Shown: in pieces, positions 1 through 12,477 of the stretch
Position numbering within the stretch: the first letter of the stretch is position 1
Layout of the letters: each line of letters opens with the position of its first letter
Position numbers and translations under genes: made by a program
NCBI GenBank assembly: GCA_029959085.1
Contig: JARWIR010000039.1
Span: forward strand, 3,720,001 to 3,784,000
Source: Nemophila menziesii
Lineage: Eukaryota > Streptophyta > Magnoliopsida > Boraginales > Hydrophyllaceae
DNA: 64,000 nucleotides
Reading direction: 5' to 3'
Notes under the pieces: generated by a model
What the model was told of the DNA's origin: nothing
The model's database searches: none
The model's input: only the letters and a program-made list of their open reading frames with translations

Positions 1-110
1 AAATCTCATTTTAGGATGAAATTTGTAGTTCCATATGATTTTGTGTCATGTGCTCTTTGTTGTTTTGGTTCTTATTTATTCATAGATCATTGATGTACTA
101 AATTGTCCAT
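1..110 (-). repeat. LINE ORF2 fragment, exact copy of 2239-2348
   Basis: These bases are identical to 2239-2348, including the same stop codons when read on the minus strand. Read that way the segment gives a decayed zf-RVT stretch (C-S-K-N-G-Q-F-S-T-S near its start), as at the C-terminal end of plant LINE ORF2. Identity stops abruptly at about 110/2348. It cannot be followed leftwards because the window begins here. Confidence 0.85.
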
Positions 111-1500
111 TCTTATTTAGCATCTCAATGAATTTAATACAGTCTGAAGTATCATTCTTTGATGTTATTTCAATGTAAAGGGTGGTGGTGGTCGAACTTA
201 TTTTGGAGGAGATTGAATTTCTTTTCCTCTTGCACCATTGGTACTTCAACCAATTAATCAACCAACTTTTTGTCCTCGTCATCAACCCAATCCTCTACAA
301 TTACCTCATTTAAATTCGTCTTGTGAGGCTCATCCTAATGGTGATCAAAACTTTTCACTTTTCACGTTGGTGGTGGTGCTACTACTTTTCCACTCCAAAG
401 CTTGACGACATTACACAATTCCACGTTTTGTCCAACATTTATGCCTTTATGATACTCGGGGTTGACCTTGTTTTCGAGATTTATATTTTTGGGTAAGTTG
501 ACATATTTTTTATTTAGTACATACAAAGTTAAGAGACTCATTGGTTTTAACCATCTTCTCACACATGACCTTTACGATTGTTTCCTCAAACTTACTTTCA
601 TCTTCTTGTAGATTTCAAGAAAGAGACTTTGAGCTAAAATATCTGCATAAAAATTTTAAACGGGAGGCGTTTTCGTGTAGTCTCCATAATATTTTCCACC
701 TTGATATTAGTTTTGTTGAGGCCGAGCTGGAAACTGATTTTCCTCCCCACTAATATTTTACCATTAGAAAACCGGCTAGTTATTTTGATTGCCTTGGAAT
801 TGGTTACCTTGGTGGTGATAATTTTTCCACCTCGATAATCACCACGACTACCCATAAAATAAACTAATTGTGGATATCCTCTACATTCTTCCCACGGATG
901 CTCTCCATTTCCGCACACTTGACACATAATAGCATCGTGTACAACCCAAACACTAGTTTACCCACCTGGATTTACATTTACAACACCTTTATTTGATTTT
1001 GAATTATCACTAATTTTGCATTTATTTCCATCTCGGAATAGACTCGGACATTGCCTCGATTTTCTCCATGGATGGGTGATCTTGAAGGTTTCCAACTCAC
1101 CTCGATCTTCAAAATTATATACATCACCACAAGGGCAAAATTATAGGGAACCATCATGACCTCCCCCCCCCTTCCACAAATAACATCTATTTTCCATTAT
1201 AAATTCATCAAGACTTTTATAGTACATAGAAAGTTGAATGTCCACATCATACCCATGATCTGTCCATTTTTTCAAAAGAGTTTAATATTGAGTCCATGTC
1301 TCACCAAAGGGCTCGCCTTGATGTTTCTTGAATGTAGCAAGGCCCATTTGAGAATTGACTCGCACGCTATGGGGATAATAGCAATCAAAAAATACATTTT
1401 GGATTTGGTTCCAATCATTTAACATCCCAGGTGGTTGAAGATCTAACCACTCAATAGAACCTTCAATCAAGAACCAGGGGACCATGAATTGGTACATTTT
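111..1500 (-). pseudogene. Gypsy retrotransposon gag relic
   Basis: Minus-strand remains of a Ty3/Gypsy gag polyprotein of the Athila/Tat style. From N to C: a retrotrans_gag core at about 1282-1497 (E-W-L-D-L-Q-P-P-G, then a W..F...YYP block and F..HQGEPFGETW), a zinc-knuckle-like stretch at about 880-927 (C-Q-V-C-G-N-G-E-H, then C six residues on), an N/Q-rich tail, and a gag-protease junction at about 380-430 resembling the family motif L-R-S-G-K followed by A-P-P. Stops and frameshifts break it throughout. No LTR, RT or integrase belonging to it is visible. It lies between the two copies of the 110-bp LINE repeat. Confidence 0.7.
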
Positions 1501-1799
1501 TCCTTCATGACTCCTTTATTCACATAAGCACCACATATTTGCATAAATATTTGGCCGACTTTCACGGAATTTTAAAGATAATATTCTCATTTATATAGAT
1601 CAACATCCCATTACAATGTAATGTGAAATAAAAATAAAAACGCATAATTAAGGTCAATATACCCACTAGATTAGTCAAAACTAATTTATGATGCCGTAAA
1701 ATGCCACCTCAACTAGTTCAAGTAAGTACACAAAGAGTACTTCTAATAATTTAAAAACTAAAGCTAATAATGCTTACTCGTTATTACACTATCACCTCA
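1501..1799. other. Anonymous AT-rich stretch
   Basis: I see no gene, repeat or RNA here. It separates the Gypsy gag relic from the 3' end of LINE-A. Confidence 0.5.
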
Positions 1800-2656
1800 C
1801 CCTCCACCTTCACGTGTCTCCCTGATCTCCAACCCCGCGAGTTTCCATCTTCATAGTACTTCTTTGTTTGCCTTCCTCAACTTAGATATCTTATCTAATC
1901 GAAATAGACCCTCATGGATTATTAATTTCTTTCTCTCCACACCAAGTAAATCATTGTCGCAAGACAAATATGGTTCAACGGAGAGGTACTCGATTTGTCT
2001 CTGAGATGCACTGCTAACCATTCCACGAAGGGTGTTATGGTTTGATTCTCCATTTAAAGGTATCTTTTCCGGGTACACACTCTCCAAATACGGGTTCTGA
2101 ATGAGTAGTCCCATATTAGGTGTTCAATGTTTTCATTGATATGATTTCAAAAATCTACAAGTAGGAGATACTTGAATGCCCTTAGCACAAAGTCGCTGCT
2201 TTGTTGGTAACCAATCTCTAAACGCTAAGCAAATTATAAATCTCATTTTAGGATGAAATTTGTAGTTCCATATGATTTTGTGTCATGTGCTCTTTGTTGT
2301 TTTGGTTCTTATTTATTCATAGATCATTGATGTACTAAATTGTCCATTTTTTGAGCATTTACATCTCACTTTTTCCTTCAACTCAGGCCTTATAATATTA
2401 TGTGAATAAATGTGTAAACAAAGTAAGTACATGGGGCTATCTACATGCTCCTTGCTTGTAAAAGTCTGATAGTTTGTTGTTTAGATGATAACCTGAAGCA
2501 TTATTACTTGCTTGCATACCATTAATTTTATTCCCACTAGACAACCAACCATCCCACCATAAGAAAGTTTGCTTTCCACTTCCCACTTTATGTTCAAATG
2601 GTGTAGACACTAGATTTCCGTATTGGAGGATTTTCCTACACCCGTATAAAGCACCT
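1800..2656 (-). pseudogene. LINE-A ORF2, C-terminal part (zf-RVT region)
   Basis: Minus-strand, frame-broken remains of the C-terminal third of a plant LINE ORF2. Around 2450-2640 it reads like the family block K-V-G-S-G-K-x-T-F-L-W-W-D-x-W-L. Around 2150-2235 it has R-L-x-T-K-x-R-L-C-x-x-G-I-Q-V, the stretch before the zf-RVT cysteines. Around 1900-1990 it has N-H-I-C-L-A-T-M-I-Y-L-V-W-R-E-R-N. The same reading continues at 9943, on the far side of the Gypsy element, so the LINE was cut by that insertion. No RNase H domain is evident. Confidence 0.75.
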
Positions 2657-4214
2657 TGATTTTTCCTTATTTGTGATTAATTAATCTATCCATGAGACAT
2701 CATTTTAGGTGTATTATGTGCTTCTTTGAGAGATTTTCCCTATTATTTAATATATTCCAGTTTCTTACCTTGATTTGTAGAATTATTACTTTAGAGCCTT
2801 ATTAGTGTAATATGTGTGTTAAATATGAAGCTCTTAAGTATATTAAGTATATTAGATGCCAAATAAATATCAAGAAGTTAAGGAAAGAAGATCTAAGGTG
2901 AAATATAGAGTTAAAAGAAAAAAAGTTGAATTAGGAAAGGAAAAACTGCCAAATAAATTTGCCAAAGCTATAAAAACGTCCACTGTTTTAAAGACTGCAG
3001 AAAATTGGTTAGGAATTTGAAAGAGTCTTTATAGGGTCAGTTAGATCTTTAAATTGTGGGTTTTTTGATAGGTCGTACACTGAATTTGGCCAAGTAACGA
3101 AGGATATATGACCAAATCAATATGTAGTGTTTATCTTGTCCTATATTTTAGGAAACAAATTTGAAAAGGAATGGGACTCTAATAACTTGACGTCCACTCT
3201 AATATTTCGACCTAACACCTACAAATACAGCTATTTACTTTTGTAAACATTATCCCTTGGTTGCATAACCTTAATATATATCAATAAATCATCATAGAAG
3301 CAATCAAGAAATAGAGGAGGAAGAATCAAGAGTTGGTGTTTCACCGCATCGATTCTACACTTCTCTCTATATATTCTTTGGGAAATTTGTTTTAGATTTA
3401 TTTTTTCTATGAGGTATTTCTAAGCTATTTATTTCAAGTTTTATTATGCACAATTTTTCTCCAGGGTTGTAATTATATGAACACTTGATTATTATTTTTC
3501 TATTTTAATTTGAATCTAGGATTTTAGTATTCAATTGATTTGGTTCTTAATTTCCATTGACTGTGTTCTTGCATAACTACTATATCTTCTTTGATCAATT
3601 AGGTATATCCCTTAGTAATTAGGCTATTTGTTAGTGGCGATGATCATCTGAAAGGGGAGGTCTAATTACAGAATTATGATATAGGCGCGTGGTGTCCGTT
3701 ATTGAGCCTGGTGGTCTTAACTAACCACGTAGCCAATTGGGTAAAATATTAATCATTCAAACGTAGCTTATTTTCACCCTGACGGGGTCAGTAATACCGT
3801 AGAATATCTCATAAGTCTATCCTGACGGGAGTTAGGAAGACACTAGAATCCCGACTATTGTGAAATTACCCATCCACCCTTATTCTTAGGAATCATAAAT
3901 TCAATAGGATAGGTTCATACTTGCATCTCCTTATCTTATTTGCATAATTATTTATTGTTTATTTTTATTTTTATATTATTATGAAACAAAATACTTTGCT
4001 TGTCTTTATAGTTAAAACATTTAAAACCATCTATTCTAACATTGAATACGAATTTAGAATAACTACTTAAATCCCTGAGAATGAATCTGATTTATCAACT
4101 ATAACTTGCAAACGATTTGTGCACTTGCAGTGAGTTTCTCGTGGTTTTATTGGGTGAGTGTTCTTTTATTATCATTTTTTATTCATTATTTTTATCACAC
4201 CTTTACCGCCACCA
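2657..4214 (+). repeat. 5' LTR of the Gypsy-type element
   Basis: It starts TGATTTTTCC and ends CGCCACCA. It matches 8401-9942 along its length apart from point changes and small indels. Shared landmarks are the GAGACATCATTTTAG box about 40 bases in and the repeated CTGACGGGG-type blocks near 3640-3860. Confidence 0.9.
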
Positions 4215-4220
4215 AGTTTT

Positions 4221-4237
4221 TGGCCGCTACCGAGGAT
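4221..4237 (+). promoter_or_regulatory. Primer-binding site, tRNA-Asp type
   Basis: TGGCCGCTACCGAGGAT lies 7 bases past the left LTR. It resembles the tRNA-Asp-complementary sites of Athila/Tat Gypsy elements (family pattern TGGCGCCGTTGCCGGGG) with a lost base and substitutions. This supports plus-strand orientation. Confidence 0.65.
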
Positions 4238-4340
4238 TTATTGTAGTTATTTTATTTGTGTTTAAGTTAGTTTAGTAGATTTATTTATTTTTCAATTTTA
4301 CGCTTGTTCTGTTAATCTCTTTTCAGGTTTTTCTTTAGGT

Positions 4341-5396
4341 ATGGAGAATTCTCTTTATCAAGTTCAAGATCCACCACAGTACTGGTATAGTCAATTGCAA
4401 AACTCTATTGATGAAATACAAACTTTCATGAATTTGACACGAGGGGGCTTTAGAATTTTTGAGGAAAGGCTCAGGAAGTTGGAAGACTCCATCAATCATT
4501 TCATCAAGATCGATGCTACTATATCATTAGTGCAAAGTATGCAACAAAAACATAAAGTTATGGAGCAACGATTGACGCAACTCACTATAATGTTTGAGAA
4601 ATTACAACAAAGACAATCTATGCAAATTCTCCAAGGTACAAATATTAATCATGAGGCCAGTCAAGATAGCGATGTTCGTTTCGATGTGGTTGAAGAGTTT
4701 AGCCTTCAAGAAGAGAAGGAAGTGGAATCGCCACAAGTTACACCTAGTGAACTGGAGATTCCAACGACAAAAGAACCAACCACTCTAAGTATAGATGACA
4801 TAATTGTTGGTAATCGAGTTGAAACTGAAACTTGTGAAGGGAAGATTTCATCCACTAAAAACCCAACCAAGCCACGTTTAGAGGAGTCAAATATTGAGAT
4901 CTTGGTTAGAAAAGAGAGAGGAGAAGAAGAGGCTAGGATGGATTCGCCACCTAGTACTCCATTGATGTCACCATCCAACCCTATGAAGACGAATCATTCA
5001 AAAGGTGACATCGATAAAGCATTTGTATAGGCGTTCAAAGAAGATGAAACCTACACCCAAATGCTTGAAAGTCATACAGAATAACTCACACCGCAACAAG
5101 TATTCACAGAAGCTATCTTAAAAACAAGTGAGAATGCGAGTATTGAGATCGAGGTTGAAAACTTGGCCATCATAACAAAAGAAAAATCTGAAACATCCCA
5201 TGTTTTGGACAAGAAGCTTAAGGAGGTGTGACTTGAGTTCCCCATTGTTACAGAAGTTCATAAAGAGGTTAAAAAGAAGGAAAACCACCATGAACCCGTG
5301 AAGAAGAGAGCTCAATATGAGTTTGGGGTTGGATCCATGGTTGCTTGGAAGGCCTCCAAACAAGAGAATATGCCACGAGGTTTAAAGAATGCGTGA
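4341..5396 (+). pseudogene. Gag-like coiled-coil protein of the Gypsy-type element, broken
   Basis: A 229-residue open frame (4341-5030) continues in the same frame to 5396 through stops at 5028 (TAG), 5082 (TAA) and 5229 (TGA), giving about 351 codons. Residues 1-95 are predicted helical with heptad-like L/I/M spacing (repeated RLRKLE, QRLTQL). The middle is acidic and rich in E, S, T and P. The tail is basic (KKRAQYEFGVGSMVAWK). I recognise no zinc knuckle or catalytic domain. Its place just after the primer site is that of gag. It is most likely the divergent gag-like product of a non-autonomous Gypsy element; a host gene is unlikely given the LTR context and stops. Confidence 0.6.
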
Positions 5397-8385
5397 ATGG
5401 GGCCATTTGGTGTTACTCGAGTGGTGACGACAAAATTAATAGAGATACAACCTTCGAGAGGTCAAAGGCTTCGAATTGTAGACACTCATAGCCTCACCCA
5501 CTGTTAGGGATGCTACATACTCAAGGGATAATGGAGGTAACACGTCAAACTTTAAATGATGTTAAATAAAAGTGCTCTTGGGAGACACCCCAATTTTTAA
5601 TTGCTTTATTAGTTTAGTTTTTTTTGTGTATTCGTTAGTTTACGTGTTTTAAGTGTACCTTGCAGTAATGAGTATTTTTTATGTAGGTATGCAAGACTTC
5701 GAGTTTGGGGTGAAAATTTTGAATTTTTTTTGAAGTTAAGGAGTGCTGGATAGAGAGAAATTGCGGTACACAACATCTGATCGTGGTGCACCGCACCTAT
5801 CAGCGAGAGAAATTGACCAAAACTTCGAACTGACATAACTTTGCGCTCGATATCGGAATTCACTTTTTCTCGAGTCTAAATTGCATATTTTTTCGAGATA
5901 TATCCAATGAAGTAGAGAAAACCTGGTTTAGAGATAAAATAAAAAATAGATATTTTGCGAAAACCAACTGCTAGGTGCAGTATATATTGCACCATAGCTA
6001 CGATGCAACACACCACAGAAACCCGTCACTGTATTTGATGAAATCATGTCAAATTCTGCGAGCAAAGCATGTACTGTGCGGTTCACCGCACCCAATAACC
6101 TATTGTGAATTGCGACGCACCGTGCCACGTTTAAGGAATAAAGTAATTATGTGGTATACCGCACCACATCCGTGGTGGACCGCACGAGCCGGCGACAACA
6201 AAAAAGAAGAAGACGTATGCTTATATTACACTTTTAAATCATAAACCTTAAGCTGATTTCTTCCCCAAAACTCCCAAACTCCATTAAAGTTGTACCTAAC
6301 CTCCCCTACCATCAAAACAACACCAAATAACCACAAGTTCATATCCAAATCCATCGTTACACTCCTATAAAAAATATTTACCCAGCCAAATCATTCTAAA
6401 ACACGTAGAATCAAAGATCAAAAAAATTCAAAACTAAATTTCTTAAATCCTTCTCATCCAAGCAATATTACATAACACCCATATAGATAAACATCATTCT
6501 TACACCTTCCCCACTCAAAATAATAACTTATCCATCCACATCAAAGGGTAATTCCAAAAGTGGTAGAATTTTGAGTTAAAGGTCAAGGGACATGGTGCGA
6601 AGAACGAAGACATTATCTAATGTTAGGAAGATAAAGAAGAATCAAAGAAAGAAATTGGGTGAGAATAAGAGGAAAACAAGTGAAGTCTAAGGTCCATATT
6701 AGCTATCACAACACGAATTCAAGAAAGAAGATAGAAAAAGGTAAACATAAAAGATTTCTAGAGTTGGTTGATTGATTGGGATGGAGCACACTCGGAGGTA
6801 AGTGAATCTGAATGTGATGATACAAGAAGAGAAATATTGCACCCTATCTTGTGTATTTATCACACGAGGCAATATCCTCGAAGAGTATGTTTTCTCTCTT
6901 CCCTACCATTTCTCTACTTGCAATATATGTGTTAGTTTTTATTTTTTATCTAGTCTGTTTCGAGTCACGAGGACACGACTCATTTTTGAGTTGGGGATGT
7001 GAGGATTCGTTATCCCTCATCTCCATTTTATGTGATTTATTTTTTTTAGGAGAAATTCAAATTTTTTTGAGATGGAATAAGATGAAGAATGTATTTTAAT
7101 GGCTTACAAGAATAAACTTTAGTGAGTTAATGATATAGAAGTAATATGATTATGAGCTAGTAGTATTGTATACTTTGAAGTATGAACATAAAATCACACA
7201 TTAAAAGTAAAGAAAGGATTAGTATGCAATGCGGTAGAAGTAAGTTTGATCTTAGGGAGCCTTGAGGAGAGTGTAGGTCGTGAGATTTGAGCTAGTTGAT
7301 AAAACCATTTAATGAGCATGATAGAGGTGAGAAAGTAACGAAATTACATAGTTTAGAAAGTGATTAAAGTTGTTCTTTGATAAGCCATTTGTTGCCTTTT
7401 AGTTTGCTGTCCAAATTTAATTGATTTAGATTATCCGTCTCAGGCCCTTCTAGCCTTTTTGAAGCCTTTTATTAGCCACATTACAAGCCATACCCTTTAG
7501 ATTGTAGGACTTTTCCATATGACCCACACTCAAATTGTGATGCATAGACAATCATTTTGGAGCTTGATTTTGGGGTGGTGGGTTCAGATTATGGAAAACA
7601 TTATTGGGTTGGGTATTTTCGAGCTATGTAACTGTGCTCTTGATGTTGATTCACTTGTTTATATTGTAACCCTTTGCCGGGGTCAAAGAATAGTTATTGA
7701 AAAGAAAAGAAATATGTGAAAAGAAGTAGCATGACATCTCACATCAAAAGAGTCATAGCTAACTTACAAAAGAAAAAAATGAATAGAAAAAGATTATATG
7801 AATTGGAGTGGCAAATTGGAATGTATATGTGATCGTCTTGATGCTTTATATGGGGTTATTGGGGACGTGAATTAAGTGCATCAAATCTTGGGTTGAGTGG
7901 GAAACATTTATGAGAGTAACTCGAGCTCTAGGGCGATTCGTTGATGGCTAGTGAGGAGAGAGCCAAAAGCTCACTCTAAATTATCCAAATATACGATCAT
8001 ACCGTCCCTAAGCCTACATTACAACCTTAAAGACCTTAGGATTCTTAGCTATGTGATCTAGAAGTGATTGAACCAATAGATAGTAGTTAAATGGACCATT
8101 AGAGACTATGTTAGGATCGAAGAACACTCTATAGCCTCCTTATCAAACTAAGAAAAGTTTGTGCATTGCAAGGCTAATCTAATCTTAAAATTAAACCGTG
8201 TTGATTTTTTGGTATTATAAGTATATAAATATTAATTTGTTTGTAAATATTATTAAACGAAACTTGCTAAGTAGTTGCTTTAAGGTTATTCTTTACATTC
8301 TCTTTCTTTACATGCTTAATTGACTTAGCTGATATTATAGACTAGCCTATGTTCTTCATTCTTACTGTATCAGGACGATATAACT
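5397..8385 (+). other. Non-coding interior of the Gypsy-type element
   Basis: There is no credible coding frame. At 5571-5594 is a TCTTGGGAG.CACCCCA block like one I remember downstream of the coding part of Athila-like elements. Between 5764 and 6190 are several GCGGTNNACCGCAC-type inverted repeats (best at 5783-5796, 6077-6092, 6151-6164 and 6171-6185). The rest is AT-rich and anonymous. Confidence 0.55.
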
Positions 8386-8400
8386 TTGAGTTGGGGGTCT
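8386..8400 (+). promoter_or_regulatory. Polypurine tract
   Basis: TTGAGTTGGGGGTCT directly abuts the TGATG start of the right LTR, which is where the plus-strand DNA primer of an LTR element sits. It is purine-rich rather than pure. Confidence 0.7.
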
Positions 8401-9942
8401 TGATGTATCTCAAATTTGTGATGAATTAATATATTAGTGAGACATCATTTTAGGTGTACTATGTGCTTATTTGAGGTTTTTCCCCTATTATTTGATATAT
8501 TCTAGTTTCTTATATTGAGTTGGAGAATTATTACTTTTAAAACCTTCTTAGTGTAATTTGTGTGTTAAATATGAAGATCTTAGGTATATTAATTATATTA
8601 GATGCTAAATAAATGTCAAGGAGTTAAGGAAAGAAGATCCAAGGTGAAATATAGAGTTAAAAGGAAACAAAGTTGAATTAGGAAAGAAAAACTACCAAAT
8701 AAACGCCAAAGCTGTAACGACGTCCACTGTTTTGAAGACTGCAGAAAATCGGTTATGAATTTGAAAGAGACTTTATATGGTCAGACATATCTTTGAATTG
8801 CGGTCGTTTTGATAGGTCATACACTAATTTGGCCAAGTAAAAAGAGATATGACCAAATCAATCTGCAATGTTTATCTTGTCCTATATTTTAGGAAATGAA
8901 TTTGAAAAGGAATAAGACTCCAATAACTTGACTTCTACTCCAAGATTAAAACCTAAAACCTATAAATACAGCTATTTACCTATGTAAACATTATTCCTTG
9001 GCTGCATAAGCTTAATATACATCTATAAATCATCATAGAAGCAATCAGGAGGATCTAGAGAACGAAGAATCAAGAGTTGGAGTTTCTTTGCATCAATTCT
9101 ACACTTCTCCATCTCTATTATTTGGGTAAATTAGTATTAGATTCATTTTGTCTATGAGGTATTTCTAAGATATTTATTCCAAGTTTTACTATGCATAATT
9201 TCTCTTCAGGTTTATAATTATATGAACACTTGATTGTTGTTTTTTGTTTTAATTTGAATATGGGATTTTAGTATTCAATTGATTTGGTTCTTAATTTCCA
9301 TTGATTATGTTCTTGCATTATTAAATATATCTTCTCTGATCAATTAGGTATAGCCCTTAAAAATTAGGCTATTCTTTAGTGGCGACAATCATCCAAAAGG
9401 GGGGGGGGGGGGTCTAAATACAGAAGTAGGATATAGGCGTGTGGTGTCCGTTGTTGAGTCTGGCAGGCTTAACTAAACACGTAACAAATTGGGTAAAATC
9501 TTAATCATTCGAAAGTAGCTTATTTTCACCTAACGGGGTTAGTAATACCGTAGAATAGCTCCTAAGCCTACCCTGACGGGAGATAGGAAGACATCAGAAT
9601 CCCGATTATTGTGACTCATTCACCCTTATTCTTAGAAATCATAAATTCAATAGGATCTACTTATCTTATTTTATAATTATTTATTGTTTATTTTTTATTT
9701 ATATCTTATTAGAAAACAAAATACTTTGCTTGTCTTTATAATTTAAACATTTAAAACCATCTATTCTAATACTGAACACTAATTTAGAATAACTACTTAA
9801 ATCCTTGAGAACGAATCTATTTATCAACTATAACTTGCAAACGGTTTGTGCACTTGCAGTGAGTTTCTCGTGGTAGTATTGGGCGTGTGTTCTTCTATTA
9901 TATATATTTATTCGTTATTTTATCACACATATACCGCCACCA
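8401..9942 (+). repeat. 3' LTR of the Gypsy-type element
   Basis: It begins TGATGTATCTC and ends CCGCCACCA, followed by TACCT, the right target-site copy. A run of 14 G at 9399-9412 replaces a mixed AAGGGGAGG stretch in the left LTR. Confidence 0.9.
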
Positions 9943-12477
9943 TACCTTGAGGTTTATTTGCTTTCCAAAAAGATCTATTCTTAAGCAATGTCTAGTGGAC
10001 CCAACTTTGACCTTATTGAATCTCTAGGGAAACAAATTGCCAAATAAAGTTTTTTACTCCCTCCGTCCCAAAAATATAATATCCACTTAACTTTTCACAT
10101 AGATTAAGAAACACAATCATTACATTCACCATTACTAAAATTCCCCTGATAAAGTGTCTTGATATTTTACATGTTCATTGGAAACATACATTTAAATATT
10201 TTTATAAGGGTAAAGGTGGATAAGGTGAGATAAAGTATCTTTGAGATTCTAAGTGAATAATATTTTTGGGACACTATTTTTGCTAAGTGGACATTATCTA
10301 TGGGATGAAGGAAAAAATAGTAAATTTGTTTTAAGTGTATATGTATCTAATCACCGGACCCCCTTCACCATTGGTTTACAAACTTCAGACTAGGACACCC
10401 TAGGTCCCCCTATTTAGTGACTAGTCCCTTTTCATAGAAATGCACTCATGGTCCCATTGATTTTCTTTGATAACCATTTAGGTACAGAATAGACGCCACA
10501 CCAGTATACTGAGATACTACTTAACAAATTTGATTAGGTGAAGTCTTCCCCAAAAGATAGAAATTTTGTAGTCCAGTGGTCTTTTTTTTTGTAATTTTTT
10601 CAATTAGAGAGGAAAATTCTGCATTTGATAGTCTTATAGTGATAAGTGAAAATCCAAGACATCTCATAGGGAGATATCCCTCAGTATATTCAAAATTTAT
10701 GATGTATCATCCTTATTTCTTTGTATGCACCTCCCATAGAAGGTATTACTATCTTCTTTGCTTAACTATAAGCCAAATAATCTAGTCAATAAGTAACGTC
10801 CTTTCTGAATGTATTATCAAGACTCTTTTGTAAGCTTAAAAGATATTAAAAGTTCATCAAAAAACATAAGGTTGTTTAGTTGTAAACTTTTGCATTCTAG
10901 GTGCCACTTGAACCCTTTCTTTTGCCCCCACTTTCGGCAAAATTTGAGACAAAAATTTCCATGAAAATAAAACATAGATAGGGTGATAGGGGATCACCTT
11001 GTCTCAACTCTTTTGCCTCTTTTATCTAGCCATGAGGGCTTCCATTGATCATAATTTAATAAGAAGTTGTCTCAAGACACATCGTGATCCATGTGATAAA
11101 TTTGTGGGAAACCCCAAAATCATCAGTGTTTTGAGTACAAATAACTAATTAGAGAGTCATAATATTTCATGGTATCTATTTTCAATGTGCATCTCTAATA
11201 TATATTAATTACATTGTATCCTCTGACAATTTCTTGAGCAATTAATATATTCTCTCTAATGTTCCTTCCAACAACAAAAGCAGATTGGTTGGGGGAGATG
11301 AATTGATTCAATACTTGCTATAATATGTTGGCTATCACTTCAGAAATAATCTCATAGATAACATTGTAATATTCTATGGTCCTGAAATTCTTGACATTTG
11401 TGGGGTTATGAAGTCTTGGTACAAAGGTAATATTAGCAACATTTATATCCTTGAGCATTTTCCCCTCCTCTAATGGACTCTTTACAACAATGATAATATC
11501 TTTTCCCACAATATTCCATGAATGCTTAAAAAACTTGATGTGACCCCATTAGTCTAGTACTTTTTGAATATTTTTACCCCTAAGTGTTACCTTGATTTCT
11601 TTGTTTCTTATAGGAGAGGTGATCTATTCAGGTGAGCCTTGTACGAGCTTATTCTGGCATAGTTTTTGCAGTACTTCCTTAGAGTAAGGTTCTTATACAT
11701 TTATTGTACCATATAATATTGTGTAATATTGAACAAATTCTTTCCCAATATCCTCTTCCTTTGTTTTCAAGTTCCATCTCATGATATAATTTGGAGGATG
11801 GAATTTTGTTGCCTCCTTTGTTGGATACTATAAAAGAAGAATTTTTTAAATTTTCATCACTTTCTTTGATCTTCATGATCCTTGTTATTTGTTTAACATG
11901 GATTCCTCTTTGGCTAGTTCTTAAAATATATCAAGTATAATATTATTCTCTTCATTAAGCAGAGTTTTTGAGTCATTCCCATAAATCTACTGATATGTAC
12001 TTTTTTTAGTTCATTGCTTTGCTTGGAAATAGTTTCATATATGTTGATATATTGATATTTTTTAAACTTATTCGATTCATTCTTCAACATATTTAGTTTC
12101 TATATTGAATGGTACATATGATCACCTTCAAAGGTAGTTGCCCATACCATCTCTAATATGTTGTTAAAATTATCATTCTTTTCCCATATAGAGAAATATT
12201 TTAAGGGAGTTTGTCTAGATCTTCTTCTAGTTTTTGTCTTGAGGATTAGACTGTAATAGTTTAAAAGACCTGGTGGATTGACATTTCATATGTTTGGAGA
12301 AGAGGTATTCAAATCCAAAATAACTAAAAATCTGTCTATTCTACTAGCTCCGGTATCTTTCATGATGATCTATTTATCCATGAGTGAAAATGCCTAGTTT
12401 CTTATAAATGTGTGAGTAAAAGGTCATTTGCATAGTTTGTTATGTGTTTAGAATTCTTATCTAGCTCTATTGCATTC
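9943..12477 (-). pseudogene. LINE-A ORF2, reverse transcriptase part
   Basis: Minus-strand continuation of LINE-A. Near 9950-10050 it reads W-V-H...L-L-K-N-R-S-F-W-K, matching the segment that should precede the block at 2640. Past the MITE, about 10395-10520, is S-V-Y-W-x-x-x-Y-S-V-P-K...M-S-A-F-L. At 11220-11510 is the RT fingers/palm entry: G-K-M-L-K-D-I-N-V-A-N-I-T-F-V-P-R, N-P-T-N-V-K-N-F-R-T-I, then S-P-N-Q-S-A-F-V-V-G-R. At 11680-12477 lies the poorly conserved linker between endonuclease and RT. Stops and frameshifts are frequent. The copy is dead. Confidence 0.8.
10057..10320. mobile_element. Stowaway-type MITE
   Basis: It starts CTCCCTCCGTCCCAAAAAT after TA and ends with the degenerate inverted match TATGGGATGAAGG...ATAG followed by TA. 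The inner arms also pair (AATATCCACTTAA against CTAAGTGGACATT). Terminus, TA target and 264-bp length fit Tc1/mariner-derived Stowaway elements. It lies in LINE-A. Confidence 0.85.

Larger units (their letters stand above)
2657..9942 (+). mobile_element. Complete but decayed Gypsy-type LTR retrotransposon
   Basis: Two direct LTRs (2657-4214 and 8401-9942) flank a 4.2 kb interior. A tRNA-Asp-like primer site follows the left LTR, a polypurine tract precedes the right LTR, and the 5-bp flanks are CACCT and TACCT (one transition apart). The interior holds only a degraded gag-like frame; I see no protease, RT, RNase H or integrase, so it is non-autonomous or has lost pol. The LTRs differ at many positions, which points to an old insertion. 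It lies in LINE-A, whose reading resumes on both sides. The LTR belongs to the family that supplies four more copies in this window. Confidence 0.9.

Noticed and set aside
4341..5030. Host coiled-coil gene
   Set aside because: It lies in gag position inside an LTR element and continues in frame through three stops.
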